A stretch of DNA of 6,196 nucleotides from Bacteroidales bacterium (lineage in GTDB: Bacteria; Bacteroidota; Bacteroidia; Bacteroidales; UBA3824): NCBI GenBank assembly GCA_017543645.1, contig JAFYFR010000142.1:1-6196 (forward strand). Direction: 5' to 3'. The notes beneath the pieces are model-generated. The model was given only the letters and a program-made list of their open reading frames with translations. It did not search any database and had not been told where the DNA came from. A program made the translations under genes and the position numbers. Shown here piece by piece: positions 5,801 through 6,196 of this stretch. Positions within the stretch are counted from its first letter, which is position 1. Each line of letters opens with the position of its first letter.

Positions 5801-6196
5801 ATGAAAAAATTTAGTAAAAAACTCTTTACCGCTTTTTCGGCGGTGGCTCTCTGTGCGTTGATGCCCTCTCAGGCAGACGCTCAAATCACGGTCGTTCCCG
5901 AAAACGACAACTTCTCCCTTAAACTAATCGGACGTACTAATTTTGACTTTGGTTCGTTTCTCAACGAAAAGGCCGACGGTTCAAAACCCGACAACGGCGT
6001 GGCTGTAAACGATACCCGTCTCGGTGTTTCGGGTAAATTCCTCGACAAATGGGACTACAAAATCGAATTGTGCTTTGCATATAACAGTAACGCAAAAGCC
6101 ACTACAATCTCATTTCGCGATGTGTTTGTAAAATACAATTTCAACAAAACCCACCACATTCAGTTTGGTAACGTGTTTATGGGTTACGGTATGAAA
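5801..6196 (+). CDS. Outer-membrane porin, OprP/OprO-like (5' part only)
   Basis: The first 132 codons are present and the frame is still open at the window edge. Residues 1-27 form a signal peptide (MKKFSKK n-region, FTAFSAVALCALM core, cleavage after ADA, before Gln28). The mature start alternates short polar turns with beta-strand-like segments typical of a 16-stranded porin: FSLKLIGRTNFDFGSF, DTRLGVSGKF, WDYKIELCFAY, FRDVFVKYNF and HHIQFGNVFMGYGMK. The order 'RLGVSGKF...WDYKIE...DVFVKY...IQFGN' matches the opening of phosphate-selective porin O and P family members (PF07396), which form trimeric anion channels. Phosphate specificity cannot be judged from this part. ATG 5801 is chosen because it gives an intact signal peptide; the ATG at 5790 is out of frame and stops after four codons. 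Confidence 0.85.
   Translation, partial: MKKFSKKLFTAFSAVALCALMPSQADAQITVVPENDNFSLKLIGRTNFDFGSFLNEKADGSKPDNGVAVNDTRLGVSGKFLDKWDYKIELCFAYNSNAKATTISFRDVFVKYNFNKTHHIQFGNVFMGYGMK

Noticed and set aside
1..6196. CRISPR array, tRNA/rRNA, insertion sequence or defence system
   Set aside because: I see no spaced direct repeats, cloverleaf-like sequence, transposase motifs or known defence domains on either strand.

Overview
The window looks like a piece of a Bacteroidales-type chromosome (phylum Bacteroidota). The evidence is as follows. Start codons lack clear Shine-Dalgarno sequences. Several upstream regions carry matches to the Bacteroidetes -7 promoter element TAnnTTTG. The prolyl peptidase resembles Porphyromonas gingivalis PTP-A. 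Both predicted signal peptides end just before a glutamine, as is typical of the phylum. A genus cannot be assigned from this sequence alone.

Layout: (1) bases 1-60 are open in one frame and probably hold the last 19 codons of an unidentified upstream gene; (2) nfo, encoding the DNA-repair enzyme endonuclease IV, lies at 168-1007 on the + strand; (3) 12 bases later, and probably in the same transcript, comes a secreted S9B prolyl di/tripeptidyl peptidase (1020-3098); (4) converging on it with only 4 bases between the stop codons is a CpdB/UshA-type nucleotidase on the - strand (3103-4794) with no signal peptide; (5) an AT-rich divergent region (4795-4923) carries two identical, oppositely facing -7 boxes; (6) a small membrane-anchored lysozyme/N-acetylmuramidase-like protein with a very basic N-terminus lies at 4924-5697; (7) a 103-base gap with a perfect palindrome and a -7 box leads to (8) the first 132 codons of an OprP/OprO-like outer-membrane porin, cut by the window end.

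The genes do not form one obvious pathway. nfo repairs abasic and oxidised DNA in the cytoplasm. The peptidase, the muramidase-like protein and the porin act in the cell envelope, in peptide breakdown, peptidoglycan cleavage and solute uptake. The nucleotidase works on nucleotides and, with no visible export signal, is probably cytoplasmic. I see no mobile element, CRISPR array, RNA gene or defence system. Most of the window is ordinary core or near-core content. The points most worth a second look are the mirror-image promoter pair at 4875-4912, the membrane-anchored muramidase it would drive, and the missing export signal on the nucleotidase.
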